From Pararoseomonas baculiformis (lineage in GTDB: Bacteria > Pseudomonadota > Alphaproteobacteria > Acetobacterales > Acetobacteraceae), in assembly GCF_017813395.1 (NCBI RefSeq), contig NZ_JAGIZB010000008.1, positions 62,001 through 126,000 on the forward strand: a stretch of DNA of 64,000 nt, written 5' to 3'. Below are positions 9,517 through 18,286 of this stretch, piece after piece (positions within the stretch are counted from its first letter, which is position 1; each line of letters opens with the position of its first letter). Position numbers and translations under genes: made by a program. The notes below the pieces were generated by a model. It had not been told where the DNA came from and ran no database searches. It worked only from the letters and a program-made list of their open reading frames with translations.

Positions 9517-9632
9517 TGTCCAAGCTTCGCGAACAGGCCGACATCATCCCGGATGCCAGGCCGAGATCCGGCGGCCCTGCGGGACGACCACGCGTGTGCC
9601 TGCGCCGCGCATCCGAGGTTGCGCCCGCATGA
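9516..9632 (+). CDS. candidate 38-residue small protein bridging two glycosyltransferase genes
   Basis: This frame begins with TGATG overlap at the stop of the upstream gene and ends with ATGA overlap at the start of the downstream gene, exactly filling the junction. The product begins MSKLREQADIIPDARP and has no known domain. Double coupling is suggestive, but the frame is short enough to be chance. Confidence 0.3.
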   Translation: MSKLREQADIIPDARPRSGGPAGRPRVCLRRASEVAPA

Positions 9633-11872
9633 AGCCCCAGTCGCCTCAGCCCAGGGTCCTGCACATCTATCGCCGCTTCCACCCGGACTACACGGGCGAC
9701 GGCATCTATTACACCCGTCTCATCCCAGCCATGGCCCGGCATGGGATCAGCGGCGAGATCCTGGTCTTCGAGACACGGCCGGACCACCGGGACGAAACCG
9801 CGATCCATGAGGGCGTGCGGATCCACTATCTCGCGAACCGGTATCCCGACCCATCCTGGCTGGACCTGCTGCGCTGGCTCGCGGCAAACCTGCACCGCTA
9901 CGACGTGGTGCACCTGCACTCCCATGTGGACCGCCACTTTCTGGCCTATATCCTGGCCCGGGTCATGGGCCGCCCCGTGCTCTATTCCTGCACGCTCAAT
10001 GACAGCCCGACCGAGCTGCTCAGCGACTACCGGCCTTCCTACCGGCGCCTTGCCGCACTGCTGATGAGGTCGATCAGCACCTTCGTGGTCATCAGCCCGC
10101 AGCTGCTCCGGCAGTCCCTGCGCAGCGTGGCAGAGCGCCGCCTTTCCTTCATCCCACAAGGCGTGGCGCTGGGTGCGACGCCCGTTACGGCGGAGCAGCG
10201 CGCCGCGGCGCGCAGCAGCCTCGGCCTCTCCCCGGAAGACTTTATCCTGCTGAATGTAGGGTCGGTCAGCCGGCGCAAGAATGTCAGATTCCTTGTGGAT
10301 GTACTGGCCCAGATCGAGGACCCCCGCGTCAAGCTCGTCGTGGTCGGTCCGCTGCTCGAGCCTGACTACGCGGAGGAGATCGAGCAGGCGGCATCGCAGC
10401 TCGGCGGCCGCGTGATCCTGGCCGGCTTCCAGGAAGATCCACAGCTCTACTACACGGCCGCGGACGCCTTTGCGTTCGCCTCGACCGCCGAGGGATTTCC
10501 GAACGTCTTCCTCGAGGCGATGTCGCGTAACCTGCCCATCATCACCCGCTTCCTGCCGGGCCTCACCGATTTCGTCATCGATCATGGACGGAGCGGCTTC
10601 CTGGCCCATAGCACAGCCGACTTCGTCGCCGCCGTGCAGGCGCTGCGATCCGGGCCGGATGCAGCGAGGCACATGGGACTGGAGGGGCGTCGCTTCGCCG
10701 ACCGCAATCTTGGTCTCGAGAAGGTGGCGCAGAGCTATGCGGCGCTCTACAGGCGCTCCGGAACCGGATCCGAACCTGACGCGCAGCCCTTCCCGGATTT
10801 CCGCCTCCGCTTCTCCAACACGGTGCGCGGTCCCTCCTCCTTCGACCTGCGTGAGTTCGATACGGCCCCGGGGCGCCCACCGGAGCTGCAAGTGGTGATC
10901 GACACCGAGGCCGACTTCGACTGGAACAAGGGCACGGTGACGGATACCGGACGTGTCTCCTCGATCGCCGGCCTGCGGGACAGCTTCCCGATGTTCAAGG
11001 CCCACGGGCTTTTTCCCGCGCTGGTCGTGGACTACCCGGTAGCCACGCAGGCACACAGCGCACGGATCGTGCAGGACCTGGCGGAACAGGGATGCGAGGT
11101 CGGCGTGCACCTGCACAGCTGGAGCACCCCGCCGCAGGTCGAGCCGAGGGATGACTGGCATTCCTTCTCAGGCAATCTCGGGCCCATGCTTGAGCGCGAG
11201 AAGCTCGCCCTGCTCACCAGGCATGTCGAGGCCCTGCTCGGCCATGCCCCCCGCATGTTCAAGGCCGGGCGCTACGGGCTTGGGCCTCATACGGTGGCGG
11301 CGCTGAAGTCCCTGGGATTCGAGACAGACCTGTCGATCTGCCCCAGCTACAACTATTCTGCGATGGGCGGCCCAAACTTCACCGGTTTCACCTCGCGGCC
11401 GGGCTGGTACGGGGAAGCGGGTGGATTGCTGTCACTCCCGACGACAGCGGCGCGGCTCGGCTTCATGTCCAGGGTCAGCCCGCAGCTGACGAACCGCGTT
11501 CTGACCGGCCGCCGGTCCGAACGGTTCGCGGCGCGGTTGAATGTTCTCTATCCGGTCCGACTCTCGCCGGAGGGCAACGATCTGGAAACCATGATCGCGC
11601 TTACGCGGCGGCTGTATGCTTCGGGATTGAGAATTTTCACGCTGAGCCTGCATAGCCCCACCTTGCAGGTCGGCAACACGCCCTATGCGCGGACGCAGGA
11701 CGAGGTTCAGGCATTGCTCGGCCGCATCGACGCCTACCTTCACTTCTTCCGCGCGGAACTGGGCGGCCGTTTCTCCACACCCTCCCAGCTGCGCAGCAGC
11801 CTGATGCCTGCACAGCACCAAAATGGAGCCAGGAAGCAGTCGAGTGTCGAGAACCTGCATGGGATAAATTAA
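9629..11872 (+). CDS. fusion of GT4 glycosyltransferase and WalW-like polysaccharide deacetylase
   Basis: The 747-residue protein joins two catalytic modules. Residues about 8-385 are a GT4 glycosyltransferase with LLNVGSVSRRKNVRFLV and the motif FPNVFLEAMSRNLPIITR near residue 290. Residues about 420-735 resemble WalW-type polysaccharide deacetylases: VVIDTEADFDWNKGTV, GVHLHSWSTPP, FKAGRYGLGPHTVAALK and LSLHSPTLQVGNTPYAR. The Asp and His residues of a NodB-like metal site are visible. A short proline-rich linker separates them. The enzyme could add an N-acetylated sugar and deacetylate the product. The ATG at 9629 follows GAGG at 11 bases. A possible terminator follows at 11890. Confidence 0.85.
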   Translation: MKPQSPQPRVLHIYRRFHPDYTGDGIYYTRLIPAMARHGISGEILVFETRPDHRDETAIHEGVRIHYLANRYPDPSWLDLLRWLAANLHRYDVVHLHSHVDRHFLAYILARVMGRPVLYSCTLNDSPTELLSDYRPSYRRLAALLMRSISTFVVISPQLLRQSLRSVAERRLSFIPQGVALGATPVTAEQRAAARSSLGLSPEDFILLNVGSVSRRKNVRFLVDVLAQIEDPRVKLVVVGPLLEPDYAEEIEQAASQLGGRVILAGFQEDPQLYYTAADAFAFASTAEGFPNVFLEAMSRNLPIITRFLPGLTDFVIDHGRSGFLAHSTADFVAAVQALRSGPDAARHMGLEGRRFADRNLGLEKVAQSYAALYRRSGTGSEPDAQPFPDFRLRFSNTVRGPSSFDLREFDTAPGRPPELQVVIDTEADFDWNKGTVTDTGRVSSIAGLRDSFPMFKAHGLFPALVVDYPVATQAHSARIVQDLAEQGCEVGVHLHSWSTPPQVEPRDDWHSFSGNLGPMLEREKLALLTRHVEALLGHAPRMFKAGRYGLGPHTVAALKSLGFETDLSICPSYNYSAMGGPNFTGFTSRPGWYGEAGGLLSLPTTAARLGFMSRVSPQLTNRVLTGRRSERFAARLNVLYPVRLSPEGNDLETMIALTRRLYASGLRIFTLSLHSPTLQVGNTPYARTQDEVQALLGRIDAYLHFFRAELGGRFSTPSQLRSSLMPAQHQNGARKQSSVENLHGIN

Positions 11873-12186
11873 CAGCGGCCGGTCCACAAGAGATTGTCAT
11901 TTCTCAATCTCCTTCTTCGGCGGAATGCTCTCACTGCGACCATTCTGAAGATGTAAAGTCTTCAGCCTCACGTGGATTTGCCACTCCGGGACGCAACCGG
12001 TTGGTAAACCGCGCTGCTTTGCATGATGATCAGACGGACAAAGCACACGAGTCACGGGATTGTGTGGTTTTGCGAGCATATTTATTGGAAAGGCGTTACG
12101 ATATACTTTAATTTGAAAGATGGATAGAATGGGCACCGGTGACAATTCTGGAGAGCCTGGATAGAAATTTGTCCAAGGGGTGAACA
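11873..12186. other. AT-richer intergenic region with terminator and crp-type promoter
   Basis: This 314-bp stretch is clearly richer in A+T than its surroundings. Its left end holds the hairpin at 11890-11917. The part around 12075-12110 is the most AT-rich and probably carries the promoter of the Crp-type gene, for example TTTATT and TACTTT spaced by 17 bases. No convincing gene lies in it. Confidence 0.4.
11890..11917 (+). terminator. candidate rho-independent terminator of the fusion gene
   Basis: GAGATTG and CAATCTC form a perfect 7-bp stem with an 8-base loop, followed by CTTCTT. It lies 18 bases after the stop of the glycosyltransferase-deacetylase gene. The tail is pyrimidine-rich rather than a pure T-run. 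Confidence 0.45.
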
Positions 12187-12966
12187 ATGCTTATTTCGGC
12201 GATTCAATCGGGTAGGACGGCCATTCAACCAGGTGGGCCGAGTGTCGCGATCTCCGACAGCGACCGGAAGGCCCTGGCTGCGGCTATGATGAAGCCCGAG
12301 CGCGTTCCCGCCCGCTGGCGGGTAGTGCGCCAGGGGGATCGGCCGGATCGCATCCATGTGTTGCTGAGCGGGTTCGCGTGTCGCTACCGCCTGCTACCCG
12401 AAGGGCAGCGGCAGATCCTGGGCTTCATCCTACCTGGTGATGCCTGCAACCTCCAATTTTTTGGAGCGCTGGACTATTCTGTCGCCGCGCTCACCTCCTG
12501 CGACGTCGCAACTGTCTCCCGCCGCGAGTTGGAGCAGCTGGCCCAAGAGCGCCCAGGCATCGCCAGTGCCCTCTGGTGCACGGCAATGGCAGACCAGAGC
12601 GCGCTGCGCGAATGGCTCGTGTCCGTCGGTGCCCGTTCCGCCGTCGTGCGCCTCGCCCACATGTTCTGCGAGTTCCACACCCGGTTGATGCAGCTTGGCC
12701 TGGTGAACGGGACCAGCTTCAACCTGCCGATCACGCAGGTCGATGTGGCCAATGCGCTCGGCCTGTCCTCCGTTCACGCCAATCGTTCGCTGATGCAGCT
12801 GCGAACTCGCGGGTTGATGGAGTGGAAGGCCGGCCGGGTGACGATCCCTGATCCGGGCGCCTTGCAGCGCTTCGGTTCGTTCAATCCGTACTACCTCCAC
12901 ATGCGGACCTTCTCCTGCCCGTGGCCGGTTGAGCACGGGCCAGGCGAGAGCGCCGCAGCGGCCTGA
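12187..12966 (+). CDS. Crp/Fnr-family transcriptional regulator
   Basis: The 259-residue protein has a cyclic-nucleotide-binding-like beta-barrel (about residues 25-135, with RVVRQGDRPDRIHVLLSGF) and a C-terminal winged helix-turn-helix. The latter is read as LPITQVDVANALGLSSVHAN near residues 180-199. It lacks the N-terminal cysteine cluster of Fnr, so it is not an Fe-S oxygen sensor of that type; the ligand is unknown. It sits between the two halves of the EPS locus and is the best local candidate to bind the 12-bp palindrome at 24372 in the divergent EPS promoter region. The assignment to the family is firm, the target is inference. Confidence 0.85.
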   Translation: MLISAIQSGRTAIQPGGPSVAISDSDRKALAAAMMKPERVPARWRVVRQGDRPDRIHVLLSGFACRYRLLPEGQRQILGFILPGDACNLQFFGALDYSVAALTSCDVATVSRRELEQLAQERPGIASALWCTAMADQSALREWLVSVGARSAVVRLAHMFCEFHTRLMQLGLVNGTSFNLPITQVDVANALGLSSVHANRSLMQLRTRGLMEWKAGRVTIPDPGALQRFGSFNPYYLHMRTFSCPWPVEHGPGESAAAA

Positions 12967-13362
12967 GAAGATCCCCAGGGCGCCGTGGGAGGGTTCGGCG
13001 TCCGAAGATCCGAGGCGCCTTTCGCGCCTGAGAGCCGGTACCGGTCGCCCTTCCCGGCGTTGGAGAGCACGATGTCCTGGCCATCGGGGCCGCCCCTGAG
13101 CGCGCCTCCCCATGGACATGTCCAGCCGGCACAGCCGGCCTCCTGGATGGTGCGTAGGTGAACGGGGTCACCCCCGGCTGCTGGCTGTCATCCCTGTCCC
13201 GGCACGGGGAATCCTGTGATCCACCGCAGCACCTAGCCGCCCGCATCGCGGCCGCGTGCCTGCCCCTGCCCCTGCCCTGCCACCGGTCGAAGCGAAGCTG
13301 GCGGCACTGCGCGAGCCGGGCCCAGTGTTACCGGGGCGCGGTCCATGCGGCACGTCACGCGC
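12967..13362. other. intergenic region between convergent genes
   Basis: This 396-bp stretch separates the Crp-type gene from the convergent xrtA operon end. I see no convincing gene. Near its left end is a 6-bp hairpin (13013-13029). Confidence 0.4.
13013..13029. terminator. weak hairpin after the Crp-type gene
   Basis: AGGCGC and GCGCCT pair around a CTTTC loop 46 bases past the stop. No T-run follows on either strand. Confidence 0.2.
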
Positions 13363-14901
13363 TTAGCGCCGCGCCGCCTCCAGTGAGCCAGTCGAGGAGG
13401 CAAGCACCGCCTGCGCCGCGAGAGCCTCCTCCTGAGCCTGCAACACGTCACGCAGAAGCAGGCGCTCGGCAGAAAGGTCGCGTCGCTCGGAACGGAGTTC
13501 GATGATGGCGACGACGGGCCGCCCAGTGCCCCCCAGCACGGGCCTGAGGGCCTGCTTTGCGCGGGTGCCCAGCCCATCGCCGGCCGGTTTCCCACCGAGC
13601 CAGGTGGCGGCCGCCATCATCGGCCCGCTCTCCTGCGGCTGCCGCGCCCGCCACCGCGCCCCGGGCAGGGCGACGTCGAAGGTCACGTCCTCATCGCTGC
13701 CCCCGCTCACCGCACGCCGCCGTTCGGCCGCGACATGACTCCAGTTCGCGCCCGCAGGGAAGACGAGGAGGCGCGCGGTCAACACGGCGCCAGGGCAGTG
13801 CAAGGTGTCCGTGCCATCGCCCGTGCAGCCTGCCGGTGCGGCGAGGCGCGGCGCCTGAAGCACCGGCTGCGCTGAACCGCGGTCCAGGACGGAGGCGACG
13901 GCCGGTCCGGTCGCGAGAAGCGCCGCCGAAGCGGCGGCCGCGGCGGCAAGACGCATGGGAGCCGGAGAGGGCCCGGCGGGCGGCTCGCCCGGTGCGGCAC
14001 GCTCCGCCGTATCCTCCCGGAAAGGCAGGCCGGCGAGAATGAGGAGGAAGAGCACGAAGCTGAAGAACACCCAGCCATACAGCACGTGGTCAGCCTCCAC
14101 GGCCGCCGCGCTTCCCTGCAGATGCCCTATCACGACCAGCCCGAAGCCCCGTGCCCCATTTGCCAGGATCGGCACCACGACGGCCAGCGCCATCACCAGC
14201 AGCCGGCGCCCCGGTGAACGGAACATCACCGCCGCGTAGAGAGCACCGAAGGCGAGCGTCGCGATGATGAAGCGCAGGCCCGCGCAGGCCTCGGCGACAT
14301 AGAAGGTTCCGGCGGGAATCTCGATGACCAGCCCGTCGATGTAGTGCGGAATACTGGTGAACGACAGGCCGAGCGCGATGAGCTTTGCCGTAACGGCCTG
14401 TAGCCACGGAACGGTAAAGGCGCCGAAGGGAACGAGGAAGACGAGATAGGCGATCGGCACCGCCATGGCGCGGCATACCCGCCAGCCCAGGACGGTGAGC
14501 AGCAGGGCGTACAGCATGGCGAGCGCGGTGAGCTGGCGGCCCTCCATGATCCCCATTCGCTCCGCGGCGAGCCAGCCGAGCGTGAGCGGCAACACCGCGA
14601 GCGCCCAGGGCAGCGAAGGACTGGGAAGAAGGGACGCCAGACGATCGCGTCTTGCCCAGGCGAGCCAGATGGCAATCGGCAGGATCAGTGGCCCATGATT
14701 ATAGGCCGCCGAGGTCATCCAGGTGTGGACCGCGGCCTCCACCTCCTCCCGGAACAGCAGCAGGAAGGCCAGAACACCCATTCCAAGGGCGAGCGCGGCC
14801 ATGCCCCACGCGCGCCGGTGCGCAGCACGCCGCGATTGCACATCCTCGGAACCCGCACGCCATGCCGCTGTGCCCGCCGCGGTTGGAAGGGAGGAACTCA
14901 T
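13363..14901 (-). CDS. xrtA: exosortase A (XrtA)
   Basis: The 512-residue protein is the multi-pass membrane transpeptidase that recognises PEP-CTERM sorting signals, cleaves them and attaches the target to the envelope. The catalytic triad is visible: Cys206 in AEACAGLRF, Arg251 in NGARGFG, and His272 in DHVLYGW. About eight transmembrane segments precede residue 295. Residues about 315-512 form the extra periplasmic, EpsI-like region found in the XrtA subgroup. It is the last gene of the minus-strand EPS operon and overlaps the upstream glycosyltransferase by ATGA. Its presence beside prsK, prsR and prsT fits the classical XrtA/EPS arrangement. Confidence 0.92.
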   Translation of the reverse strand: MSSSLPTAAGTAAWRAGSEDVQSRRAAHRRAWGMAALALGMGVLAFLLLFREEVEAAVHTWMTSAAYNHGPLILPIAIWLAWARRDRLASLLPSPSLPWALAVLPLTLGWLAAERMGIMEGRQLTALAMLYALLLTVLGWRVCRAMAVPIAYLVFLVPFGAFTVPWLQAVTAKLIALGLSFTSIPHYIDGLVIEIPAGTFYVAEACAGLRFIIATLAFGALYAAVMFRSPGRRLLVMALAVVVPILANGARGFGLVVIGHLQGSAAAVEADHVLYGWVFFSFVLFLLILAGLPFREDTAERAAPGEPPAGPSPAPMRLAAAAAASAALLATGPAVASVLDRGSAQPVLQAPRLAAPAGCTGDGTDTLHCPGAVLTARLLVFPAGANWSHVAAERRRAVSGGSDEDVTFDVALPGARWRARQPQESGPMMAAATWLGGKPAGDGLGTRAKQALRPVLGGTGRPVVAIIELRSERRDLSAERLLLRDVLQAQEEALAAQAVLASSTGSLEAARR

Positions 14902-16142
14902 GCCCGTTCCTCCGCAAGCGCGGGAAGCGCCATCGCTTTCGCGTCCGCTTCACCCGACAGGATCGGGTCCAGGCGGCGGAGCGTGGCGGACCAGTCATGG
15001 CCTTTCATCACGGCTCGGCGGGCCCGTTCGCCGATGCCCGGATGCTCCCCTTCCAACACGGCACCAATCCGCGCCGCCATCTCGGCGGGGCTGGCTGCCA
15101 CCAGGAGATCCTGCCCGGCGACGGCCCGCACCCCTTCATAGGCTTCAGGGCTTGCTACCACCGGGCGGGCCATCGCCATCGCCTCGAGAACCTTGTTCTG
15201 GATCCCCCTCGCGATACGCAGCGGCGCAACAGCCACCGCGGCATGGGCGATGAAGGGACGTATGTCCGGAACGGCGCCGGTGACCTGCACGCCCGGCCGC
15301 GAGGCCAGGGCGCGCACGGCCGGCGCCGGATTGGCGCCGACGATGTGGAAGGTCGGCGCGGGGCTCCGGCCCGCCAGCAGCGGCATCACCGTATCGGCGA
15401 ACCAGCACACCGCATCCACATTCGGCCGGTAGTCCATGGTTCCGGTGAAGACGAGCGCCGGACCAGTGCCGGCATAAGGGTTCAGGTAGGTGCGGTCCGG
15501 GTCGAAGCGGGAGAGGTCCACCCCGTTGTTCACGTAGTTGAGCCGGTCCGCACAATCCGGGGCCAGGTCGGCGAAGCGCTGCGCCTCCTCCGGCGAGACA
15601 AGGAGCGTCTGGTTGAAGTCGAGCGCAGCCTGCCGCTCGAAACCGAGCAGCGTGCGTGCCTCGCGCGCCCAGACCGGCCGCATCACGCCGCGCGCGCCCT
15701 CCGCATAGGCACGCCACTTTTCCGAATCGACGTCCACCATATCCAGAACGCGGCGCAGCCCGTGCTTTCGAAGGAGGTATGGCGCCATCGACGACGAGTA
15801 GGCGAAGGCCGCATCCCAGCGCCCGGCGGCCAGCCCCTGCTCCACCCATGCGGCGAGAGACGGGTTATGGAACCACCCAAGGGTCAGTGGCTTGCCGGGC
15901 CGGAAGCGAAGCAGGGCGCGCAACGCCGATTGCCGCCGCGAACCGGTCTCCCACCACTGCACCTCGGCGCACCGGGACTGTAGGACCGGGAGGTATTCAA
16001 GGTCGGCCCGGTCATCCACGAGGCAGCCGAGATCCACCTCCCAGCGCTCCGCCAGATAGTCCAGCATGTGCCAGGCGCGGATCTTCTCCCCTTTCTGCGG
16101 CGGATAGGGGATACGGTGGGCGAGGAAGAGGAGCCGACGCAT
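14898..16142 (-). CDS. XrtA-associated GT4 glycosyltransferase (TIGR03087-like)
   Basis: The 414-residue protein begins LLFLAHRIPYPPQKGEKIRAW, the typical start of the PEP-CTERM/XrtA-associated glycosyltransferase family also called stp1. The donor domain shows FTGTMDYRPNVDAVCWF, and RGIQNKVLEAMAMARPVVAS near residue 315. It is expected to add a sugar to the lipid-linked EPS unit. It overlaps xrtA by ATGA and starts one base after the stop of the candidate 70-residue frame. Confidence 0.88.
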   Translation of the reverse strand: MRRLLFLAHRIPYPPQKGEKIRAWHMLDYLAERWEVDLGCLVDDRADLEYLPVLQSRCAEVQWWETGSRRQSALRALLRFRPGKPLTLGWFHNPSLAAWVEQGLAAGRWDAAFAYSSSMAPYLLRKHGLRRVLDMVDVDSEKWRAYAEGARGVMRPVWAREARTLLGFERQAALDFNQTLLVSPEEAQRFADLAPDCADRLNYVNNGVDLSRFDPDRTYLNPYAGTGPALVFTGTMDYRPNVDAVCWFADTVMPLLAGRSPAPTFHIVGANPAPAVRALASRPGVQVTGAVPDIRPFIAHAAVAVAPLRIARGIQNKVLEAMAMARPVVASPEAYEGVRAVAGQDLLVAASPAEMAARIGAVLEGEHPGIGERARRAVMKGHDWSATLRRLDPILSGEADAKAMALPALAEERA

Positions 16143-16143
16143 C

Positions 16144-16356
16144 TCAGGCCTCCGCGCGGCGCAGCGTTGGTGACGTCATCACGCATTCCGGTGGAACGCG
16201 AACAACCATGTCCACATGGTGGGCACGGCCTGCCCCGTGCATGCGTGCGGCAGGGTCGCGCAGGCCAGCTTCGAGCGCGGCGGAAGCTTGGCCGCGCCCG
16301 GTTCCGGCAAAGGTGGCGATCGGACACCACCCTTGCCGTACGAGGATCCGGCCCAT
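16144..16356 (-). CDS. candidate 70-residue small protein in the XrtA operon
   Basis: This frame fills the gap between two operon genes exactly. Its ATG (16354-16356) overlaps the FemAB stop as ATGA, and its TGA ends one base before the next ATG. In an operon where every other junction overlaps or nearly touches, a 213-bp hole would be unusual, which favours a real gene. The product begins MGRILVRQGWCPIATF and matches no family that I recognise. It has no membrane segment. It could also be the worn-down remnant of a larger gene. Confidence 0.45.
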   Translation of the reverse strand: MGRILVRQGWCPIATFAGTGRGQASAALEAGLRDPAARMHGAGRAHHVDMVVRVPPECVMTSPTLRRAEA

Positions 16357-17399
16357 CAGCCCAGGCCCCGCACGAGGGGAGGCCCAAGCAGATTCGCGAT
16401 CCTCAGCGGCAGGCGCTTCCACGCAGCGATGACGAGTTTGTACTTGGGATTGTTCGGGTTGTTGTCGGGCACGCGCGCGCCCGGAAGCAGGCCATAGGCA
16501 TAGTGCAGCTGCTCCGCCTCGAACCCCCAGTTCCGCTTGTAGGCGAAGGCACCGGTCCCGATCTTGCTGCGGCCAAAGTCGAACAACGTCGCCCCGCGCT
16601 CGGTTCCGGCACGCCGCATCACCTCCCAGTACATGAAGTCATTCGCCGACAGCGCCCGGGCTTCCGGCGTGCTTCCGCCGTAATAGGGCAGTACCTCGTC
16701 GCGGAAGTGGAAGTTCAGCACGGACGCGACCGGCCGCCCTTCATACCGCACCGTCGTGACATCATGCGCGTCGGGGAATGCCTCGGCGAGCAGCTGGAAA
16801 TAGCGGCGCGGGAAGACCGGCGATCCGAGGTTGCGCACGCTCTCGGCGTAGATGCGGTGCAGCGTGCGGATGTCGGAGTCTGAGGTGGAAGTCAGGCCAA
16901 ACTTGATGGCCTTCCGGACCTCGGCGCGCTGCTTGCGCGGGATGTTCGCCGCCTGGTCCTTCGCGTCGTCGCCCGTGATCGTGATCGGCTTGCGGAACGT
17001 GAAGTACAGGGGCGGCCGGTCCTGCAAACCGGGATCCGGCGCGCCGCGTTGGCGGAACTCAAGCGCCGGCACGCCAAGCCGCCGCTGCAACGCCATGGCA
17101 TGCTGCATGAGCGCCTCACGCGCTTCCGGCGTGGCGGCCACCGGGCCGCCATAGGCGCAGAAGGGCGTGGAGGCGAGGAGATCCCCGAACAGGAAGGTAC
17201 GCATACGGGCAAGCGGCAGCACGCCCACCACAGCCCCGTCCTGCTCGGCAAGGACGTAGTGAGTGGGATGGCCGAAGGCGCGGCTGATCACATCGCGCCA
17301 CGGGGAGAGATGGAAGAAGCTGGCCTCGGGCTGGTCACGGACGAAGCTGTCCCAGGCAGGAACCGTCGCGCTGTCGAGCTCCCTGATCCGCACGGTCAT
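16356..17399 (-). CDS. XrtA-associated FemAB-like protein
   Basis: The 347-residue protein belongs to the FemAB-type GNAT family seen next to XrtA. It starts with a conserved WDSFVRDQPEASFFHLSPWR region, contains NIPRKQRAEVRKAIKFGL in the middle, and ends with the duplicated GNAT half TLFDFGRSKIGTGAFAYKRNWG. FemAB proteins transfer amino acids to peptidoglycan; the XrtA-linked members have no proven acceptor and may modify EPS. It overlaps the upstream deacetylase gene by ATGA. Confidence 0.88.
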   Translation of the reverse strand: MTVRIRELDSATVPAWDSFVRDQPEASFFHLSPWRDVISRAFGHPTHYVLAEQDGAVVGVLPLARMRTFLFGDLLASTPFCAYGGPVAATPEAREALMQHAMALQRRLGVPALEFRQRGAPDPGLQDRPPLYFTFRKPITITGDDAKDQAANIPRKQRAEVRKAIKFGLTSTSDSDIRTLHRIYAESVRNLGSPVFPRRYFQLLAEAFPDAHDVTTVRYEGRPVASVLNFHFRDEVLPYYGGSTPEARALSANDFMYWEVMRRAGTERGATLFDFGRSKIGTGAFAYKRNWGFEAEQLHYAYGLLPGARVPDNNPNNPKYKLVIAAWKRLPLRIANLLGPPLVRGLG

Positions 17400-18286
17400 G
17401 CCGCCTCCTTCCCTGTCCGGCCGATCGCCTCCGCGAAAATCTCGTCCATCCGGCCCCAGGCGAAGTCACGAAGCAGCCGGTCGAGGCGCCCCGCCATCCG
17501 ACCGAGCCCAGTGTAGTGGCGGAACCGGGACAAGCGGCCGGCCGCAACGCGGGGCTGCCCCGGATCAACCTCCCAGGGGTGGAAGTAGAAGATGCCCGAC
17601 CGTTTCTCCGCGCCGTTCACCCGGCGCAGGCCTGTGCGGAACACGGGATAGGGCACCAGGCGGAACCAGCCACCACCGGCGCAGGGCAGGTTGCGGCCAC
17701 GATGCACGCTCCCCGCCCGCACCGTTGTGAGCGGCAGCTCCACCACTCCGTCCGGACGGGGCCGGTGCGGGCCGCGCGGCGCGTCGGGCGCACCGTAGAG
17801 GTCATGCCGCACGGGAAACACCGAGGACGAGTAGAGATGCCCCTCCTCCGCCAGAACGGCATGGGCCCAGGGCGTGTGCGGGCCGATCGAGAAGGTTGGG
17901 GCGCGGTAGCCGATGACGCGAACGCCGCCGGTATCCTCCAGCACCTGACGCGCGCGCCGGATATCCGCGCGAAAGGCCGCCTCCCCGATCAGGTCCACCC
18001 GCTCATGCCCATGGCCGTGGCTGGCCAACTCATGCCCGGCCTCCACGATGCGCCGGATGAGCGCCGGATGCTTCTCGGCCACCCATCCCAGGGTGAAGAA
18101 GGTCGCGCGGACACCGGCCGCCGAGAAAGCCTCCAGAACGCGATCCGTGTTCGCCTCCACCCGCCGCGGCAGGCTGTCCCAATCGTCGCGCCGGATGGTC
18201 GAGGCGAAGGCCTGAACCTGGAACCAGTCCTCGACATCCACCGACATGGCATTGCGCACGGTGTCGGTCGCGGGGAAGATCTTCAC
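17396..18286 (-). CDS. XrtA-associated polysaccharide deacetylase (DUF3473)
   Basis: The 296-residue protein is a NodB-type deacetylase with the XrtA-associated DUF3473 tail. MSVDVEDWFQ supplies the catalytic and metal Asp residues; ELASHGHGHERV gives the His-x3-His metal site; and IGYRAPTFSIGP follows. The tail contains FYFHPWEVDPGQPR and FRHYTGLGRM. It should remove acetyl groups from amino sugars of the EPS, although the lack of a signal peptide leaves its compartment open. It overlaps the ATPase gene upstream and the FemAB gene downstream. Confidence 0.9.
   Translation of the reverse strand: MKIFPATDTVRNAMSVDVEDWFQVQAFASTIRRDDWDSLPRRVEANTDRVLEAFSAAGVRATFFTLGWVAEKHPALIRRIVEAGHELASHGHGHERVDLIGEAAFRADIRRARQVLEDTGGVRVIGYRAPTFSIGPHTPWAHAVLAEEGHLYSSSVFPVRHDLYGAPDAPRGPHRPRPDGVVELPLTTVRAGSVHRGRNLPCAGGGWFRLVPYPVFRTGLRRVNGAEKRSGIFYFHPWEVDPGQPRVAAGRLSRFRHYTGLGRMAGRLDRLLRDFAWGRMDEIFAEAIGRTGKEAA

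Noticed and set aside
11897-12187. A 96-codon minus-strand frame upstream of the Crp-type gene
   Set aside because: It covers the AT-rich promoter region, has no ribosome-binding site and no recognisable sequence.
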